Shown: positions 39,161 to 48,933, counted from the stretch's first letter. The stretch: DNA of 64,000 nt from Siminovitchia fortis (GCF_003605365.2 NZ_QYTU02000003.1:85754-149753), one strand, 5' to 3'. Notes: generated from the sequence alone by a model not told the origin. Program-made: numbers and translations.

Positions 39161-40057
39161 ATGTTGACGGATATGCAGATAGTTGTCATGGGCGGAGATG
39201 CAAGGCAATTGGAAATCGTTAGAAAGTTGACAGAGCTGGATGCAAAATTATACCTTGCCGGATTTGAACAGCTGGAACAGCCTTTTTCCGGAGCTGTGAA
39301 AGAAAAGCTTCATGACATTAATTTTTCGCATATAGACGCGATCATTTTACCTGTACCCGGAACGAGCCTGGAAGGGGAAGTGGAAACGATATTCTCAAGT
39401 GAAAAAATTGTTTTAACAGAGAAAATCCTTCATCAGACGCCATCTCATTGCACCGTATATTCAGGGATCAGCAACGGGTACCTGGATGACATCATAAAAA
39501 AGTCAAAACGGAAGCTGGTCAATCTGTTTGAAAGAGACGATGTGGCCATTTATAATTCGATCCCTACCGTTGAAGGAACCATTATGATGGCCATACAAAA
39601 TACGGACATAACCATCCATCAGTCATCCATCGCCGTATTGGGGCTGGGGAGAGTTGGAATGAGTGTTGCCCGGAGCTTTTCATTGCTGGGAGCCAAAGTG
39701 AAAGTGGGGGCAAGAAAAAGCGAGCATATTGCCAGGATAACTGAAATGGGATTGCAGCCATTTCATTTGAACGATTTGAGAAATGAAGTGAAAGATATTG
39801 ATATTTGTATTAATACTGTACCTTATCCAATAGTCAACGCCGCAGTCATCGCCCAAATGCCGTCACATACCTTAATCATCGATTTGGCTTCCAAGCCTGG
39901 CGGAACAGATTTCCGCTATGCGGAGAAGCGCGGCATCAAAGCACTTCTTGCACCCGGATTACCGGGAATTGTTGCACCTAAAACAGCGGGACAAATTTTG
40001 GCGAATGTTCTATCGCAATTGTTGAGAGAAGAGCTGGAAAGCCGAAAGGGGAAATAA
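39161..40057 (+). CDS. spoVFA: Dipicolinate synthase subunit A
   Basis: With SpoVFB makes dipicolinic acid from a DHDPA-pathway intermediate in the mother cell. The 298-residue protein has a Rossmann fold (VLGLGRVGMSVARS) and the family run KLVNLFERDDVAIYNSIPT. ATG 39161 (MLTDMQIVVMGG) is chosen over the adjoining TTG 39158. Four bases separate it from spoVFB. Confidence 0.96.
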   Translation: MLTDMQIVVMGGDARQLEIVRKLTELDAKLYLAGFEQLEQPFSGAVKEKLHDINFSHIDAIILPVPGTSLEGEVETIFSSEKIVLTEKILHQTPSHCTVYSGISNGYLDDIIKKSKRKLVNLFERDDVAIYNSIPTVEGTIMMAIQNTDITIHQSSIAVLGLGRVGMSVARSFSLLGAKVKVGARKSEHIARITEMGLQPFHLNDLRNEVKDIDICINTVPYPIVNAAVIAQMPSHTLIIDLASKPGGTDFRYAEKRGIKALLAPGLPGIVAPKTAGQILANVLSQLLREELESRKGK

Positions 40058-40060
40058 AAA

Positions 40061-40660
40061 ATGGGTTTAAAAGGCAAGCGGATCGGTTTCGGTTTAACCG
40101 GATCGCATTGTACGTATGATGCTGTCATACCGGAAATTGAAAAGCTGGCGGCTGTTGGGGCAGAAGTCGTTCCTGTAGTGACTTATACAGTTAAAAGTAC
40201 GGATACGAAATTTGGGGAGAGCGATGATTGGGTTGCAAGAATAGAACAGGCGGCAGGAAGGAAAGTCATTGATTCGATTGTCGATGCCGAGCCGCTTGGG
40301 CCTAAAGAGCCGCTTGACTGCATGGTAATTGCACCGTTGACAGGAAATTCAATGAGCAAGTTCGCCAACGCGTTGACTGACTCTCCTGTTTTAATGGCAG
40401 CTAAGGCCACCTTGAGGAACAGAAAGCCTGTAGTTTTGGGAATCTCCACCAATGACGCCCTCGGATTGAATGGCGTGAATCTGATGAGGCTCATGGCAGC
40501 CAAGAATATATACTTTATTCCATACGGACAGGACGATCCGGAAAGAAAGCCGACTTCCATGGTTGCCCGTATGGAAATGCTTCCTGCTGCCGTGGAAGCA
40601 GCCATCAATGGCTACCAGATACAGCCGGTGATTATTGAAAGGTTCAGGGACTTTTCGTGA
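40061..40660 (+). CDS. spoVFB: Dipicolinate synthase subunit B
   Basis: 199-residue flavoprotein of the HFCD fold (GFGLTGSHCTYDAVIPEIEKL; MVIAPLTGNSMSKFANALTD). Works with SpoVFA; its substrate comes from DapA at 43167. Start ATG 40061 follows AAAGGGGAAA. Confidence 0.96.
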   Translation: MGLKGKRIGFGLTGSHCTYDAVIPEIEKLAAVGAEVVPVVTYTVKSTDTKFGESDDWVARIEQAAGRKVIDSIVDAEPLGPKEPLDCMVIAPLTGNSMSKFANALTDSPVLMAAKATLRNRKPVVLGISTNDALGLNGVNLMRLMAAKNIYFIPYGQDDPERKPTSMVARMEMLPAAVEAAINGYQIQPVIIERFRDFS

Positions 40661-40668
40661 AATGATGA

Positions 40669-40703
40669 CGGGAAAAGAAGGGTGGAAAGTCTTTCTTTTC
40701 CCG
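40669..40703 (+). terminator. Hairpin after spoVFB
   Basis: CGGGAAAAGAA pairs with TTCTTTTCCCG (11 bp). No T-run follows, so efficiency is uncertain. Confidence 0.5.
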
Positions 40704-40730
40704 CCAATTCAATATTTTGAAGAAAATGAT

Positions 40731-40759
40731 TTCGATAGCTGAGTAAAATGTGTTAAAAT
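40731..40759 (+). promoter_or_regulatory. Promoter of asd-dapG-dapA
   Basis: TTCGAT 40731-40736, 17-bp spacer, TAAAAT 40754-40759 with TGT extension. Confidence 0.5.
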
Positions 40760-40827
40760 GATAATTATTGAATGAATCCTTATGAGTTTAATGTAGGTAT
40801 GTCGGGATTAGGAGGAGAGTCTTTCAG

Positions 40828-41892
40828 ATGGAAAAAACTACAGGTTATCATGTCGCCGTCATGGGTGCGACTGGAGCAGTGGGACAGCAAATATTGAAAA
40901 CTTTGGAGAGAAGGGACTTTCCAATTCGAAAGTTAACGCCGCTATCATCAGCACGTTCAGCAGGCAAAAAAATTCAGTTTAAAGGGGAAACCCTCACGGT
41001 TGAAGAAGCCGTTCCAGAATCTTTTGAAGGAGTAGACATTGCCCTGTTCAGTGCGGGAGGAAGCGTATCAAAAAAATTCGCACCCGAAGCAGTTAAGCGT
41101 GGGGCAATCGTGATAGATAATACAAGTGCATTCCGCATGGATCCCGAAGTTCCGCTGGTTGTGCCGGAAGTGAATGAGTCAGCCGTAAGGGAGCATAAAG
41201 GACTTATCGCCAATCCGAACTGTTCAACCATTCAAATGGTTGCAGCCCTCGAGCCGATCAGAAAAGCCTTCGGATTAAACAAAGTAATCGTTTCTACTTA
41301 TCAGGCAGTGTCCGGTGCGGGCGCCCAAGCGATTGCAGAGTTGAACAATCAAACAAAATCCATTATTGAAGAGGAAGAGATCAAACCGGAAATTTTGCCG
41401 GTGGGTGGAGCAGATAAACATTATCAGATCGCTTTTAATGCTATTCCGCAAATCGACCAATTCTCTGACAACGGCTATACATTGGAAGAGATGAAAATGA
41501 TTAATGAAACGAAAAAAATCATGAATCTGCCATCTTTGAAAGTAGCAGCAACTTGTGTACGGCTTCCGGTTGAAACGGGACATTCCGAATCGGTCTATGT
41601 GGAAATTGGACAAAATGATGTAAATGTTGAGGATATTAGACACGTCCTTTCCGAAGCTCCGGGTATAACGGTTCAGGACGATCCGAACGGGCAAATCTAT
41701 CCGATGCCGGCTATGGCGGCGGGCAAAGATGATGTATTCGTCGGAAGAATCCGCAGGGATTTGGATGAAAAAAATGGATTCCATCTATGGATCGTATCCG
41801 ACAATCTTCTTAAAGGAGCAGCTCTGAACACTGTACAAATTGCAGAGAGTCTGGTCAAATTAGGCATGGTATCAACGCCGCAGCACAGTTAA
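40828..41892 (+). CDS. asd: Aspartate-semialdehyde dehydrogenase
   Basis: Reduces aspartyl phosphate to aspartate semialdehyde, the branch point to lysine/DAP, threonine and methionine. The 354-residue protein has GATGAVGQQ for NADP and the active-site Cys in NPNCST. ATG 40828 follows AGGAGGAGAG. Confidence 0.97.
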   Translation: MEKTTGYHVAVMGATGAVGQQILKTLERRDFPIRKLTPLSSARSAGKKIQFKGETLTVEEAVPESFEGVDIALFSAGGSVSKKFAPEAVKRGAIVIDNTSAFRMDPEVPLVVPEVNESAVREHKGLIANPNCSTIQMVAALEPIRKAFGLNKVIVSTYQAVSGAGAQAIAELNNQTKSIIEEEEIKPEILPVGGADKHYQIAFNAIPQIDQFSDNGYTLEEMKMINETKKIMNLPSLKVAATCVRLPVETGHSESVYVEIGQNDVNVEDIRHVLSEAPGITVQDDPNGQIYPMPAMAAGKDDVFVGRIRRDLDEKNGFHLWIVSDNLLKGAALNTVQIAESLVKLGMVSTPQHS

Positions 41893-41913
41893 ATTTCAAA
41901 TCGGGGTGTTAGA

Positions 41914-43155
41914 ATGAAAGTTGTTGTTCAGAAATTTGGCGGAACATCCGTAAAAAATAGTGAAACACGTGCTCATGCAAAAAGACATATACAAAAAGCT
42001 CTTGACAACGGCAATAAGGTAGTTGTGGTCGTATCGGCGATGGGGAGGAAAGGCGACCCATATGCAACGGATACTTTATTGGGCTTGATCGGAGATAAAA
42101 AAACAACCCTTACCGGCAGGGAAAAAGATATGCTGGTATCGTGCGGCGAGACAATCTCAAGTGTCGTTTTTACGCATATGTTGAATGAGAAAGGCATTAG
42201 AGCGACTGCGATGTCAGGTGCGCAGGCGGGATTTCTCACGAATTCTGATTTCACAAACGCCAAGATTTTAAAAATGAACTGTGAACGGCTCAAAGAGGAA
42301 TTGAAAAAATATGATGTTGTCGTCGTAGCGGGCTTCCAGGGAGCTGCAGAAAACGGTGATGTCACAACGATCGGCCGCGGAGGAAGCGATACTTCGGCAG
42401 CAGCCCTTGGAGCAGCTTTGAATGCGGAATTCATTGACATATTTACCGACGTGGAAGGAATGATGACCGCCGATCCGCGCATTGTTAAAAAGGCGCGGCC
42501 GCTTCCGGTTGTCACATATGATGAAGTGTGTAACATGGCATATCAGGGTGCAAAAGTCATTCATCCCCGTGCGGTCGAAATCGCCATGCAAGCCAAAATT
42601 CCCCTTAGAATCAGATCGACTTATTCCGATTCTCCCGGCACACTTGTTACAACACTGGATAGGAAAATTGAACAGCCCGAAGTGCGTGACCAGTTAGTGA
42701 CAGGGATCGCTTATCTGGAGAATATTTCCCAGATTAAGGTAACGGCCAAAAAAGGACAGTATAACTTTCAGTCTGAAGTCTTTAAAGCAATGGCCAACGC
42801 AAATATCAGCGTGGACTTTATCAATATTTCACCAACGGGGGTAGTTTATACAATCCCTGAAGATACTGTCGAGCGGGCTGTTGCCGAATTGAATGCGGCA
42901 GGCTACGATCCGGTTGTGGAGCCTAAATGTGCCAAAGTTTCAATTGTCGGTGCAGGCATCACAGGGGTGCCGGGTGTTACAGCAAAAATTGTAACCGCCC
43001 TGGCCGAAAAAGAAATCCGGATCCTTCAATCGGCTGACAGCCATACAACGATCTGGGTTCTCGTTGAAGGAAATGAATTGGAAAATGCAGTAAATGCACT
43101 GCATGATGTATTTGAATTGCAAAATGAAAAAATTGAATATGAATTATATGATTGA
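41914..43155 (+). CDS. dapG: Aspartokinase I
   Basis: First enzyme of the aspartate pathway; the DapG isoform supplies DAP for cell wall and spore DPA. The 413-residue protein has VQKFGGTSV at the N-terminus, FTDVEGMMTADPRIV, and two C-terminal ACT domains for feedback control (about 265-400). The alpha-type catalytic part and regulatory part are fused as usual. Confidence 0.95.
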   Translation: MKVVVQKFGGTSVKNSETRAHAKRHIQKALDNGNKVVVVVSAMGRKGDPYATDTLLGLIGDKKTTLTGREKDMLVSCGETISSVVFTHMLNEKGIRATAMSGAQAGFLTNSDFTNAKILKMNCERLKEELKKYDVVVVAGFQGAAENGDVTTIGRGGSDTSAAALGAALNAEFIDIFTDVEGMMTADPRIVKKARPLPVVTYDEVCNMAYQGAKVIHPRAVEIAMQAKIPLRIRSTYSDSPGTLVTTLDRKIEQPEVRDQLVTGIAYLENISQIKVTAKKGQYNFQSEVFKAMANANISVDFINISPTGVVYTIPEDTVERAVAELNAAGYDPVVEPKCAKVSIVGAGITGVPGVTAKIVTALAEKEIRILQSADSHTTIWVLVEGNELENAVNALHDVFELQNEKIEYELYD

Positions 43156-43166
43156 GGTGTGAGTGT

Positions 43167-44057
43167 ATGGCTCAATTTGGCAGGGTATCAACGGCAATGG
43201 TGACACCCTTTGACAATAAAGGAAATATAGATTTCCAAAAAACTTCTAAACTTGTGAACCACTTGATCAATAGTGGTACTGAATCTCTTGTAGTGGCTGG
43301 AACAACCGGCGAATCGCCTACTTTGACGACTGAGGAAAAGCTGGCTCTTTTTGAGCATGTAGCCAAAGAAGCGGCAGGAAGGGTTCCAGTCATTGCCGGT
43401 ACAGGCAGCAACAATACGTATGCATCCATCGAATTGACAAAAAAGGCTGAAGAGCTTGGGGTCGATGCAATTATGCTGGTTGCACCGTATTACAACAAAC
43501 CAAACCAAACTGGATTATTTAGACATTTCGAAGCAATTGCCGGAGCAACAAAATTGCCTGTAATGCTTTACAATATTCCGGGAAGGTCATCGGTTAATTT
43601 ATTGCCTGATACTGTTATTGAACTGTCAAAACTTGATAATATTGTTGCTGTCAAAGAAGCGAGCGGCGACCTGGACGCCATGACTAAAATCATAGCCAAT
43701 ACGGATGATGATTTTATGCTGTACAGCGGCGATGATGCTTTTACATTGCCGGTGCTTTCCATCGGCGGAATGGGAGTTGTTTCTGTTGCCAGCCATGTCA
43801 TCGGGGAAGAGATGCAGGACATGGTTCAATCGTTCTTTAGGGGTGACCACTCAAGAGCAGCTGCCATACACCAGAAGCTTCTTCCGTTTATGAGAGGAAT
43901 TTTCAAGGCGCCAAGCCCCGGTCCCATCAAAACGGCCCTGCAGCTTGCAGGGTTTGACGTGGGCTCCGTACGCCTGCCCCTTGTTCCTTTATCAGAAGAA
44001 GAAAGATTGGATCTGCTAAGTTTATTGAATACAGTAAAAAAGGTATCCAAAAGCTGA
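43167..44057 (+). CDS. dapA: 4-hydroxy-tetrahydrodipicolinate synthase
   Basis: Condenses pyruvate with aspartate semialdehyde. The (beta/alpha)8 enzyme shows VAGTTGESPTL, the Tyr region MLYNIPGRS and the Schiff-base Lys in AVKEASGD. ATG 43167 follows GAGGTG; the frame open to 43152 overlaps dapG. Length 296. Confidence 0.97.
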   Translation: MAQFGRVSTAMVTPFDNKGNIDFQKTSKLVNHLINSGTESLVVAGTTGESPTLTTEEKLALFEHVAKEAAGRVPVIAGTGSNNTYASIELTKKAEELGVDAIMLVAPYYNKPNQTGLFRHFEAIAGATKLPVMLYNIPGRSSVNLLPDTVIELSKLDNIVAVKEASGDLDAMTKIIANTDDDFMLYSGDDAFTLPVLSIGGMGVVSVASHVIGEEMQDMVQSFFRGDHSRAAAIHQKLLPFMRGIFKAPSPGPIKTALQLAGFDVGSVRLPLVPLSEEERLDLLSLLNTVKKVSKS

Positions 44058-44064
44058 TAACATT

Positions 44065-44211
44065 AGAAAAGCGCAAGCGCCTTGCCCATCGACGTACAGA
44101 CTGGAGTGCCTCCGACGAGATAAAGGAAACACGGCGAGGAACGAGCCGATGTTGACTTATCGTAGGAGGAGGTGCGAAGTCTGCTAGTCGATAGGCGCTG
44201 GAGCTAGACAA
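44065..44211 (+). repeat. Palindromic intergenic repeat, 147-bp copy
   Basis: Begins AGAAAAGCGCAAGCGCCTTG and ends GGCGCTGGAGCTAGACA. It is the simple counterpart of the nested copy at 12006-12270. The bases after it (TTTTAAAGCTAAAA) resemble the conserved flank of the copies at 13761 and 19798 in inverse orientation. Confidence 0.75.
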
Positions 44212-44270
44212 CAAAAGGCTTTGTTCAAAATTTTAAAGCTAAAAAATCTTGTACTTTCTTACTGTGATAT

Positions 44271-44314
44271 AAAAACCCCTGGGGATAAAAGGCACGCCTC
44301 TTATCCTCAGGGGG
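44271..44314 (-). terminator. Terminator of the histidine kinase gene
   Basis: On the minus strand CCCCTGAGGATAA pairs with TTATCCCCAGGGG (one mismatch), followed by TTTTTATA. The stem begins next to the kinase stop codon. Confidence 0.85.
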
Positions 44315-45751
44315 TCATTTTATGTTTGCGGGTATCTTTGAAGGGCCGAATGACGGAAAAAATATACTGATCGTAGTCCCCTTATTGATTTCACTTTCGA
44401 TACTTATGGTTCCGCCGTGATTTTTAATAATTCGATTGCATATCATCAATCCCAGGCCAGTCCCTTTTTCTTTTGTACTGTAAAACGGCTCTCCCAAATT
44501 AGGTATTCGTTCCTCCGGAATGCCTATTCCTTCATCCTTAATTTTTGCCACGACCCGGCCGTTGCTTGTCCTCATGGCACTGACGGTGATTGTACCTCCA
44601 TCCGGCATTGCTTCAATGGCATTTTTCAATAAATTGATAAAAACCTGTTTTAATTTATTCGATTCACCCTTTATATAAGGATCGGCCAATTCTATTTCGG
44701 TTATGATCTCAACATTATGAAGGATAGCCTCTGAACTGAAGAGATCCACCGTATCTTCCAGCAGCAGCCCGATATCAACTTTTTCCATTTTGGAAGGCTG
44801 CGGCTTTGCCAAAATCAATAAATCGCTTACAATATCCTCAATACGCTCCAATTCACTCAACATGACTTCAAGATAGGCATTATCATTATGCTCTTCTTTC
44901 TTTAACAATTGCGTAAAACCCTTAATGGCTGTCAAAGGATTTCTGATCTCATGTGCAATGCCTGCAGCAAGTTGTCCGACAACGGACAACTTTTCGGTCC
45001 TGTGCATAATTTCCTCGGTTTTCTTTTGCTCGGTTATATCCCTGATCAGGATTTGAAAGGTTTCCCTTTCTTTATATGTTGTCGGAATCAGCTTGACCTG
45101 GACATATTTTTTGAGTCCGTCATGCCTGGAAACAGTAAATTCAACGTCTTCCTTTATGCCGTTTTGCAAAAGCTGGCGCTTTACGACTCCATGGGATGCA
45201 GGAGATATGAAATCAAAAATCGACTTGCCGATGACTTCTTCTTTTCTTGTAACGCCGAACAGCTTTTTGGCCGTATCATTAATGTAAATCCAATGCCCGC
45301 TTTTTGTTATGATACCGACAGTATCCTGGAAATTTTCAACGAGCAGGCGGTACTTTTCTTTATTTTCTTCCAGCTGCGCTTCCGTTGCAATCTGATTCGT
45401 CACATCCCTTGAAATACAGGAAAACCCTTTTTGTTCATCGTTTTCACAATAGGGTATCAGTGTGGTTTCCAGCCATATATAATCGCCCTCTTTACGGCAG
45501 AAACGATATTTGACCCTTTTATAGGACTGGGTGAGACAAACGTCCTTTAATTTTTTTCTGTCACCCGGATGGGAAAAATCGTAAAGGCTGGAATTGAGCA
45601 GCTCTTCCGGCTTATATCCCAGCAAGGGATATGAAGTCGGGGAAACATATGTAAAATCTCCATCGATTGAATGAAACGAAAAAACAATATCTGAGTATTG
45701 AAGGAAAGAACGGTAAATCTCAAGCTCCTGAAGTAAAGTTCCCTTGTTCAT
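44315..45751 (-). CDS. Soluble PAS-PAS sensor histidine kinase, sporulation phosphorelay type
   Basis: 478 residues without membrane segments: PAS domain 1 (about 10-120), PAS domain 2 (about 131-243), a dimerisation/phosphoacceptor domain with H267 in GQLAAGIAHEIRNP, and a HATPase domain with N box NLLKNAIEAMP, G1 DEGIGIP and G2 GTGLGL. The H-box is of the KinA-KinE sort that phosphorylates Spo0F. No response regulator is adjacent, as with those orphan kinases. It has its own AAAGGAG site and terminator and opposes all neighbours, so it looks like an insertion into the dapA-rnjB interval. Which Kin it equals cannot be settled here. Confidence 0.88.
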   Translation of the reverse strand: MNKGTLLQELEIYRSFLQYSDIVFSFHSIDGDFTYVSPTSYPLLGYKPEELLNSSLYDFSHPGDRKKLKDVCLTQSYKRVKYRFCRKEGDYIWLETTLIPYCENDEQKGFSCISRDVTNQIATEAQLEENKEKYRLLVENFQDTVGIITKSGHWIYINDTAKKLFGVTRKEEVIGKSIFDFISPASHGVVKRQLLQNGIKEDVEFTVSRHDGLKKYVQVKLIPTTYKERETFQILIRDITEQKKTEEIMHRTEKLSVVGQLAAGIAHEIRNPLTAIKGFTQLLKKEEHNDNAYLEVMLSELERIEDIVSDLLILAKPQPSKMEKVDIGLLLEDTVDLFSSEAILHNVEIITEIELADPYIKGESNKLKQVFINLLKNAIEAMPDGGTITVSAMRTSNGRVVAKIKDEGIGIPEERIPNLGEPFYSTKEKGTGLGLMICNRIIKNHGGTISIESEINKGTTISIFFPSFGPSKIPANIK

Positions 45752-45864
45752 GCAAAGTCTCCTTTATTCATATCCATGTCATTATAAAAATTGTATCATA
45801 TTTTTCGCCGGTTTTTTATTAAGCTTTAGACTTAATTGCTTTTGCCCGCCATTTTCCGTAATTG

Positions 45865-45894
45865 TTGAACATGGAATTCACAATCAAGTATAAT
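45865..45894 (+). promoter_or_regulatory. Promoter of rnjB
   Basis: TTGAAC 45865-45870, 18-bp spacer, TATAAT 45889-45894. Confidence 0.65.
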
Positions 45895-45946
45895 GGAGTG
45901 TAACTGATGAAGATCGGGAATATACATCATGGGAGGAAGAAGTATT

Positions 45947-47617
45947 TTGACTAAAGTGAAAAATGACAGCATAAAAATAATTCCGCTTGGAGGAGTGGGA
46001 GAAATAGGAAAAAATATGTATGTCATCGAAATTGATACGGATATTTTCATCATCGATGCCGGCTTGAAGTTTCCCGAAAATGAAATGCTCGGCATCGATA
46101 TTGTTATACCGGATACAACGTGGCTGGAGGAACAAAAAGATCGTATTAAGGGAATATTTTTGACGCACGGACATGAAGATGCAATAGGGGCTCTCCCTTA
46201 TGTTTTGCAAAAAATAAATGCTCCTGTTTACGGTACGAAATTGACAATCGCACTTGCGAAAGAGAAATTGAAAGAATTCGGGCTCAAGGCATCAAGCCGT
46301 TTTCATACCGTTAAATCCAATTCAAGGATAAAATTCGAACGCACCGTCATCACATTTTTCCATACAACCCACAGCATCCCAGATTCTGTCGGGATTTGCA
46401 TACAAACATCAGAAGGAAAAATTGTCCATACCGGCGATTTTAAGTTCGATCAGGCAGCCACGGAATTATACCAGGCCGAGATTGGAAAGATGGCAAGCAT
46501 CGGGGATTCCGGGGTACTCTGCCTTTTATCGGACAGCACCGAAGCGGAAAACCCGGGCTTTACAACCTCGGAAGCTGTCACGGAAAGGGAATTGTCCAAT
46601 ACATTCCATACAGCACAAGGAAGGATTATCGTTGCCTGTTTTGCATCCAATTTCATAAGGATCCAGCAGGCACTGGATGCCGCGTATGAGGACGGGAGGA
46701 AAGTGGCAGTTGTCGGAAAAAGCATAGAACGGAGCTTTGAAATCGCCCTTAAGCTGAACTACCTTTCCCTGGCTTCAGACGAGCTTATGGTGCCGATAAG
46801 TGACATCCCGAAATACGAGGACAATGAAATTGTCATCATTTCGACAGGAACAATGGGCGAGCCGTTTGAAGCCCTGCAAAAAATGGCCAGGCAAAATCAT
46901 AAGCAGATCAATATCAAAAAAGGCGACACTGTGCTGATTACAGCCACGCCTTCCCCCGGATTGGAAACATTCATGTATAAAACGATTGATCTTTTATATA
47001 GAGCGGGAGCAGTTGTCAGCACGCCATACTTTAAAATCCATGTTTCGGGCCATGGCAGCCAGGAAGACCTGAAGCTTATGCTCAATTTGATGAAGCCTAA
47101 ATTTTTTATTCCGATCCAGGGAGAATACCGGATGCTGTTTGAGCATGCAAAGCTGGCCGAACAAACAGGCTTAAGCAAAGATCAGATATTTATCCCGAAC
47201 AATGGTGAAATCGTTGAATACAAAGATGGTAAAATGTCCGTCGGCGGTAAAGTAACTGCCGGAAATGTATTGATTGACGGAATCGGCATCGGGGATGTCG
47301 GAAACATCGTCCTGCGGGATCGCAAGCTGCTCTCACAGGATGGAATTTTCACTGTCGTTGTTACGCTTGATAAGAAGAACAGGAAAATTGCCTCGGGGCC
47401 TGAGATCATTTCCCGCGGTTTTGTATATGTAAGGGAATCGGAGAAGCTGATAGATGAATCAACAAATATCGTCCGGTCGATTGTTGAACAAGCCATTTCC
47501 GAAGGCTCATTCGACTGGTCGGGAATCAAGCAGGATATCCGGGACAGGCTGAATCAATTTTTATTTGACCAGACCAAACGGAGGCCGATGATACTGCCGA
47601 TCATCATGGAAGTTTAA
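45947..47617 (+). CDS. rnjB: Ribonuclease J2
   Basis: Metallo-beta-lactamase/beta-CASP RNase that partners RNase J1. The signature HxHxDH reads H74-G-H76-E-D78-A79, so the last His is Ala. A weakened motif is typical of J2 paralogues. Other parts (GDFKFDQ; SGHGSQEDLKLM) are normal. TTG 45947 is chosen because GGGAGGA lies 9 bases before it; ATG 45929 is inside that site. Length 556. The position between dapA and tepA supports J2 rather than J1. Confidence 0.93.
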   Translation: MTKVKNDSIKIIPLGGVGEIGKNMYVIEIDTDIFIIDAGLKFPENEMLGIDIVIPDTTWLEEQKDRIKGIFLTHGHEDAIGALPYVLQKINAPVYGTKLTIALAKEKLKEFGLKASSRFHTVKSNSRIKFERTVITFFHTTHSIPDSVGICIQTSEGKIVHTGDFKFDQAATELYQAEIGKMASIGDSGVLCLLSDSTEAENPGFTTSEAVTERELSNTFHTAQGRIIVACFASNFIRIQQALDAAYEDGRKVAVVGKSIERSFEIALKLNYLSLASDELMVPISDIPKYEDNEIVIISTGTMGEPFEALQKMARQNHKQINIKKGDTVLITATPSPGLETFMYKTIDLLYRAGAVVSTPYFKIHVSGHGSQEDLKLMLNLMKPKFFIPIQGEYRMLFEHAKLAEQTGLSKDQIFIPNNGEIVEYKDGKMSVGGKVTAGNVLIDGIGIGDVGNIVLRDRKLLSQDGIFTVVVTLDKKNRKIASGPEIISRGFVYVRESEKLIDESTNIVRSIVEQAISEGSFDWSGIKQDIRDRLNQFLFDQTKRRPMILPIIMEV

Positions 47618-47621
47618 AGCA

Positions 47622-47658
47622 AAAGAAAAGCGCCGCTGCTGTCGGCGCTTTTCTTTAT
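47622..47658 (+). terminator. Terminator after rnjB
   Basis: AAAGAAAAGCGCCG and CGGCGCTTTTCTTT pair perfectly around CTGCTGT. Confidence 0.85.
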
Positions 47659-47724
47659 TTCTGTATGAAACAAACGAAGTAGTTGAATACTAATTTCAAT
47701 TATCTTTTGTTTTGGGGGTATTTC

Positions 47725-48489
47725 ATGCAGAACGACCATTCAACTGACTACAGGCTTGAAGAAGAGCCGAATGAACCGAACCAAACACCCGAAATGAAGC
47801 CGGCAGGGATTGTGGAAAAGATACAGCAGCTGGGGCAGACGAATGTACCTGACCTGGGCCAGGATGCAAATATCCATTGTTTAACGATTATTGGCCAAAT
47901 CGAAGGGCATATGCAGCTGCCCCCTCAGAATAAGACAACAAAGTATGAGCATATCATTCCGCAGCTCGTGGCAATTGAACAAAATCCGAAAATTGAAGGG
48001 CTGCTTGTCATTTTGAATACGGTTGGCGGAGATGTGGAGGCGGGACTTGCCATATCGGAAATGATTTCGACTTTATCAAAACCGTCCGTTTCCATCGTAT
48101 TGGGGGGCGGCCATTCCATCGGTGTACCGATTGCCGTGTCTTGCTCCTATTCATTTATAGCCGAGACCGCCACTATGACCATTCATCCCATCCGGCTGAC
48201 CGGCCTTGTCATAGGCGTCCCGCAATCTTTTGAATATATGGATAAAATGCAGGAGCGGGTTGTCAGATTTGTAACGAAGCATTCCGATATTTCCGAGGAG
48301 ACATTTAAGGACCTTATGTTTGCCAAAGGCAATCTGACGCGCGATATCGGTACAAATGTGATCGGCGCTGATGCAGTGAATTACGGACTGATTAACGAAG
48401 TGGGCGGAGTCGGCTCAGCGATGAAAAAGCTGAATGAAATGATAGCCGCCAACAAAGAAAGCAATGAAGAAGAAGGGCTGCTGCAATGA
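47725..48489 (+). CDS. tepA: ClpP-like protease TepA (YmfB)
   Basis: ClpP-fold protein of 254 residues ([30 protein letters not shown] with the Ser at the nucleophile position; TIHPIRL with the His). Cytosolic, linked to signal peptide and spore protein turnover in Bacillus. ATG 47725 is chosen after GGGGGT; a TTG at 47683 is in frame. Overlaps ylzJ by 4 bases. Confidence 0.92.
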   Translation: MQNDHSTDYRLEEEPNEPNQTPEMKPAGIVEKIQQLGQTNVPDLGQDANIHCLTIIGQIEGHMQLPPQNKTTKYEHIIPQLVAIEQNPKIEGLLVILNTVGGDVEAGLAISEMISTLSKPSVSIVLGGGHSIGVPIAVSCSYSFIAETATMTIHPIRLTGLVIGVPQSFEYMDKMQERVVRFVTKHSDISEETFKDLMFAKGNLTRDIGTNVIGADAVNYGLINEVGGVGSAMKKLNEMIAANKESNEEEGLLQ

Positions 48490-48710
48490 TCATTCATTCC
48501 ATCGTGCCCCATGAACATATCTTTCCCGCCAATAAAGACGACTTTTCAAATCAAACCGAGTGTATATGGAATAATATTCCGTTGCTGGTGGAGCAAGACG
48601 GGCATAAATGCAAGGTTATCCGAATCATGAGCAGCAACCCTTCGGATTACTTAAAAAGCGAGATCCAGCCCGGATCCCATCTTTATATAAACGAAGTCCA
48701 TTTCTCTTGA
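48486..48710 (+). CDS. ylzJ: YlzJ-like protein
   Basis: 74 residues, overlapping tepA (ATGA). Matches the YlzJ family in position, size and the ending [11 protein letters not shown]. Function unknown. Confidence 0.82.
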   Translation: MIIHSIVPHEHIFPANKDDFSNQTECIWNNIPLLVEQDGHKCKVIRIMSSNPSDYLKSEIQPGSHLYINEVHFS

Positions 48711-48740
48711 GAAAAGCGTAAGGCGCCTGAAGCTGGACAT
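48711..48740 (+). repeat. Minimal 30-bp copy of the palindromic repeat
   Basis: AGAAAAGCGTAAGGCGCC joins straight to TGAAGCTGGACA: both outer ends with no interior. The following ATAGCTTTAAAC may be the flank remnant. Confidence 0.65.
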
Positions 48741-48773
48741 ATCACATCATCATTCCATAGCTTTAAACAGTGA

Positions 48774-48813
48774 AAAAATGCTTTCCCTCAGATAACGGGG
48801 AAAGCATTTTTTC
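48774..48813 (+). terminator. Terminator before spoIIIE
   Basis: AAAAAATGCTTTCCC and GGGAAAGCATTTTTT form a long stem with an A-rich and T-rich base, able to work in both directions. The remaining 48814-49024 holds only the spoIIIE promoter and ribosome site. Confidence 0.85.
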
Positions 48814-48924
48814 GTGAATCTAATTTTTCCCCGGGCTCATGCCCGGCTGATTTGCAATGTTCCGATTGATTCCTGCTTTTGATTCCCATATTTAGAAAAT
48901 CAGGAAAAACATCCTAAAGATATG

Positions 48925-48933
48925 TGATATAAT
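48925..48933 (+). promoter_or_regulatory. Extended -10 promoter of spoIIIE
   Basis: TGA followed by TATAAT at 48928-48933; -35 is poor. Confidence 0.45.

Noticed and set aside
40661..41000. Lysine riboswitch ahead of asd-dapG-dapA
   Set aside because: The interval upstream of asd is only about 165 bp, with about 65 nt of leader after the predicted promoter, too short for the lysine aptamer; no conserved core was seen.
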